Shown piece after piece: positions 4,899-5,772 of a DNA stretch of 5,772 bases; positions within the stretch are counted from its first letter, which is position 1, and the number at the start of each line of letters is the position of its first letter. The stretch covers positions 1 to 5,772 of the forward strand of contig QMSR01000056.1 of the NCBI GenBank assembly GCA_003649695.1, written 5' to 3'. The position numbers and the translations under genes are program-made. The notes beneath the pieces are model-generated. The model searched no databases, was not told where the DNA came from, and saw only the letters and a list, made by a program, of their open reading frames with translations. Source of the stretch: Thermoplasmata archaeon. GTDB lineage: Archaea; Thermoplasmatota; Thermoplasmata; Thermoplasmatales; B87-G9.

Positions 4899-5772
4899 AT
4901 GCCGTTCGCCCCCCCGCCCGAGGACCCCAAGGAGGAGGAGCTGAGGATCCTCGAAGCCTGGGACCGCGAGGACCTGATGGGGAGGATCAGGTCCAGGGAG
5001 AGGAAGTACGTGTTCCTGGAGGGACCCCCCAGCGCCAACGGACCGCCCCACATGGGCCACGCCAGGACCAGGATCGTGAAGGACTCCGTCCTCAGGTACT
5101 GGATCATGAGGGGCTACGCCATCTTCCCGTGGATCGGGGGGTGGGACTGCCACGGCCTCCCTATAGAGGTCGAGGTGGAGAGGGAGCTGGGGGTCAGGAA
5201 CAAAAGGGAGGTCCTGGAGAGGTTCGGGATAGAGGAGTTCAACAGGAGGAGCAGGGAGGCCGTCTTCCGCTACAAGAGACTGTGGGAGGAGTTCACCAGG
5301 AGGATCGGGTTCTGGCTGGACCTGGACAACGCCTACATCACCATGGAGAACTACTACATCGAGAGCGTCTGGTGGGCCCTGAAGGAGATCTGGAAGAAGG
5401 GGCTGCTGGAGAAGCACTACAAGGTGGTCCCATACTGCCCCAGGTGCGGGACCCCCCTGAGCTCCCACGAGGTCGCCCAGGGCTACGAGGAGGTCGAGGA
5501 CCCGAGCCTCGTGATAAGGCTCAGGGAGCTCGGGTCCGAGAACCACTTCCTCGTCTGGACCACGACCCCCTGGACCCTCCCCTCCAACGTGCTGCTGGCC
5601 GTCCACCCCGACCTGGACTACCTCCTCGTGGAGAAGGACGGCTTCAGGTACTACATCGCGGAGGCCAGGGCGGGGGAGGTCCTGGGCGGGGAATTCAGGG
5701 TCCTGAAGAGGCTCAAGGGCAGGGACCTGGTCGGGAAGAAGTACGAGCCCCCCTTCCCCTACCTGAGGCCCA
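4899..5772 (+). CDS. ileS: Isoleucyl-tRNA synthetase, N-terminal part (runs off right edge)
   Basis: The 291 residues visible are the start of a class I aminoacyl-tRNA synthetase that charges tRNA-Ile with isoleucine in the cytoplasm; the full enzyme is usually about 1,000 residues. The ATP-binding motif is EGPPSANGPPHMGHA (41-55), with HMGH in place of HIGH. GWDCHGLPIEVEVE (81-94) is the IleRS motif of the catalytic fold. YCPRCGTPLSSHEV (179-192) carries a CxxC pair at the entry to the inserted editing domain. VWTTTPWTLPSN (219-230) is the threonine-rich editing motif that removes mischarged valine. These distinguish it well from ValRS and LeuRS. The ATG at 4899 gives a normal N-terminus with a short helix before the catalytic domain. 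KMSKS and the anticodon-binding domain lie beyond the edge. It is transcribed away from the transporter operon and is probably a housekeeping neighbour only. Confidence 0.96.
   Translation, partial: MPFAPPPEDPKEEELRILEAWDREDLMGRIRSRERKYVFLEGPPSANGPPHMGHARTRIVKDSVLRYWIMRGYAIFPWIGGWDCHGLPIEVEVERELGVRNKREVLERFGIEEFNRRSREAVFRYKRLWEEFTRRIGFWLDLDNAYITMENYYIESVWWALKEIWKKGLLEKHYKVVPYCPRCGTPLSSHEVAQGYEEVEDPSLVIRLRELGSENHFLVWTTTPWTLPSNVLLAVHPDLDYLLVEKDGFRYYIAEARAGEVLGGEFRVLKRLKGRDLVGKKYEPPFPYLRP

Noticed and set aside
4886..5107. A short minus-strand frame starting with a plausible ATG inside ileS
   Set aside because: It lies opposite the IleRS HIGH-like region, and its sequence is the complement of conserved codons. 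It has no promoter or ribosome site of its own.
4653..5606. A 317-codon minus-strand open frame crossing ileS, the promoter region and the binding-protein start
   Set aside because: It runs antisense to IleRS motifs and in another frame through the binding-protein gene. It would span the divergent promoter and gives a Pro/Leu/Gly/Asp-rich product without motifs.
1..5772. CRISPR array, insertion sequence or defence system
   Set aside because: No regularly spaced repeats, terminal inverted repeats with a transposase, or nuclease/helicase clusters were seen. The resolvase is a normal archaeal Hjc-family member rather than a mobile-element enzyme.

Overview
The window looks like chromosomal DNA from an archaeon, probably a thermophile of the Thermoproteota or Korarchaeota type. 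Four observations point there: an archaeal Hjc-type Holliday junction resolvase; arginine coded almost entirely by AGG with G/C-rich third positions; TATA/BRE-like promoters placed about 27 bp before start codons that have no Shine-Dalgarno (leaderless transcripts); and very AT-rich intergenic DNA beside GC-rich genes. The lineage is inferred from style, not from a database match.

Layout. Positions 1-133 are AT-rich and have no confident gene. They contain a 39-nt imperfect inverted repeat just after the last minus-strand gene. From 4831 down to 134, four minus-strand genes form one compact operon in the order substrate-binding protein, ATPase, fused permease, Hjc resolvase. The first junction is 34 bp, the second is 9 bp with an internal ribosome binding site, and the last is a 4-bp ATGA overlap. 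A 67-bp divergent promoter region (4832-4898) separates this operon from a plus-strand isoleucyl-tRNA synthetase gene that runs off the right edge.

How the genes work together. The membrane-anchored binding protein captures a solute outside the cell and hands it to a 12-helix permease, which carries both permease halves in one chain. A TOBE-containing ATPase with all catalytic motifs powers import. The architecture matches the Fe3+/thiamine/organophosphonate-type importers (COG1840, COG1178 and COG3842-like), but the substrate cannot be read from the sequence. The resolvase cuts four-way DNA junctions and has no obvious functional link to transport, yet its start codon overlaps the permease stop. 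IleRS is a housekeeping gene.

The most interesting points are the interleaved leaderless divergent promoters with a palindrome at the transporter start, the transporter-resolvase coupling, the resolvase insertion, and the pyrimidine tract with TTG start between the binding protein and ATPase. I see no clear new defence or mobile system.
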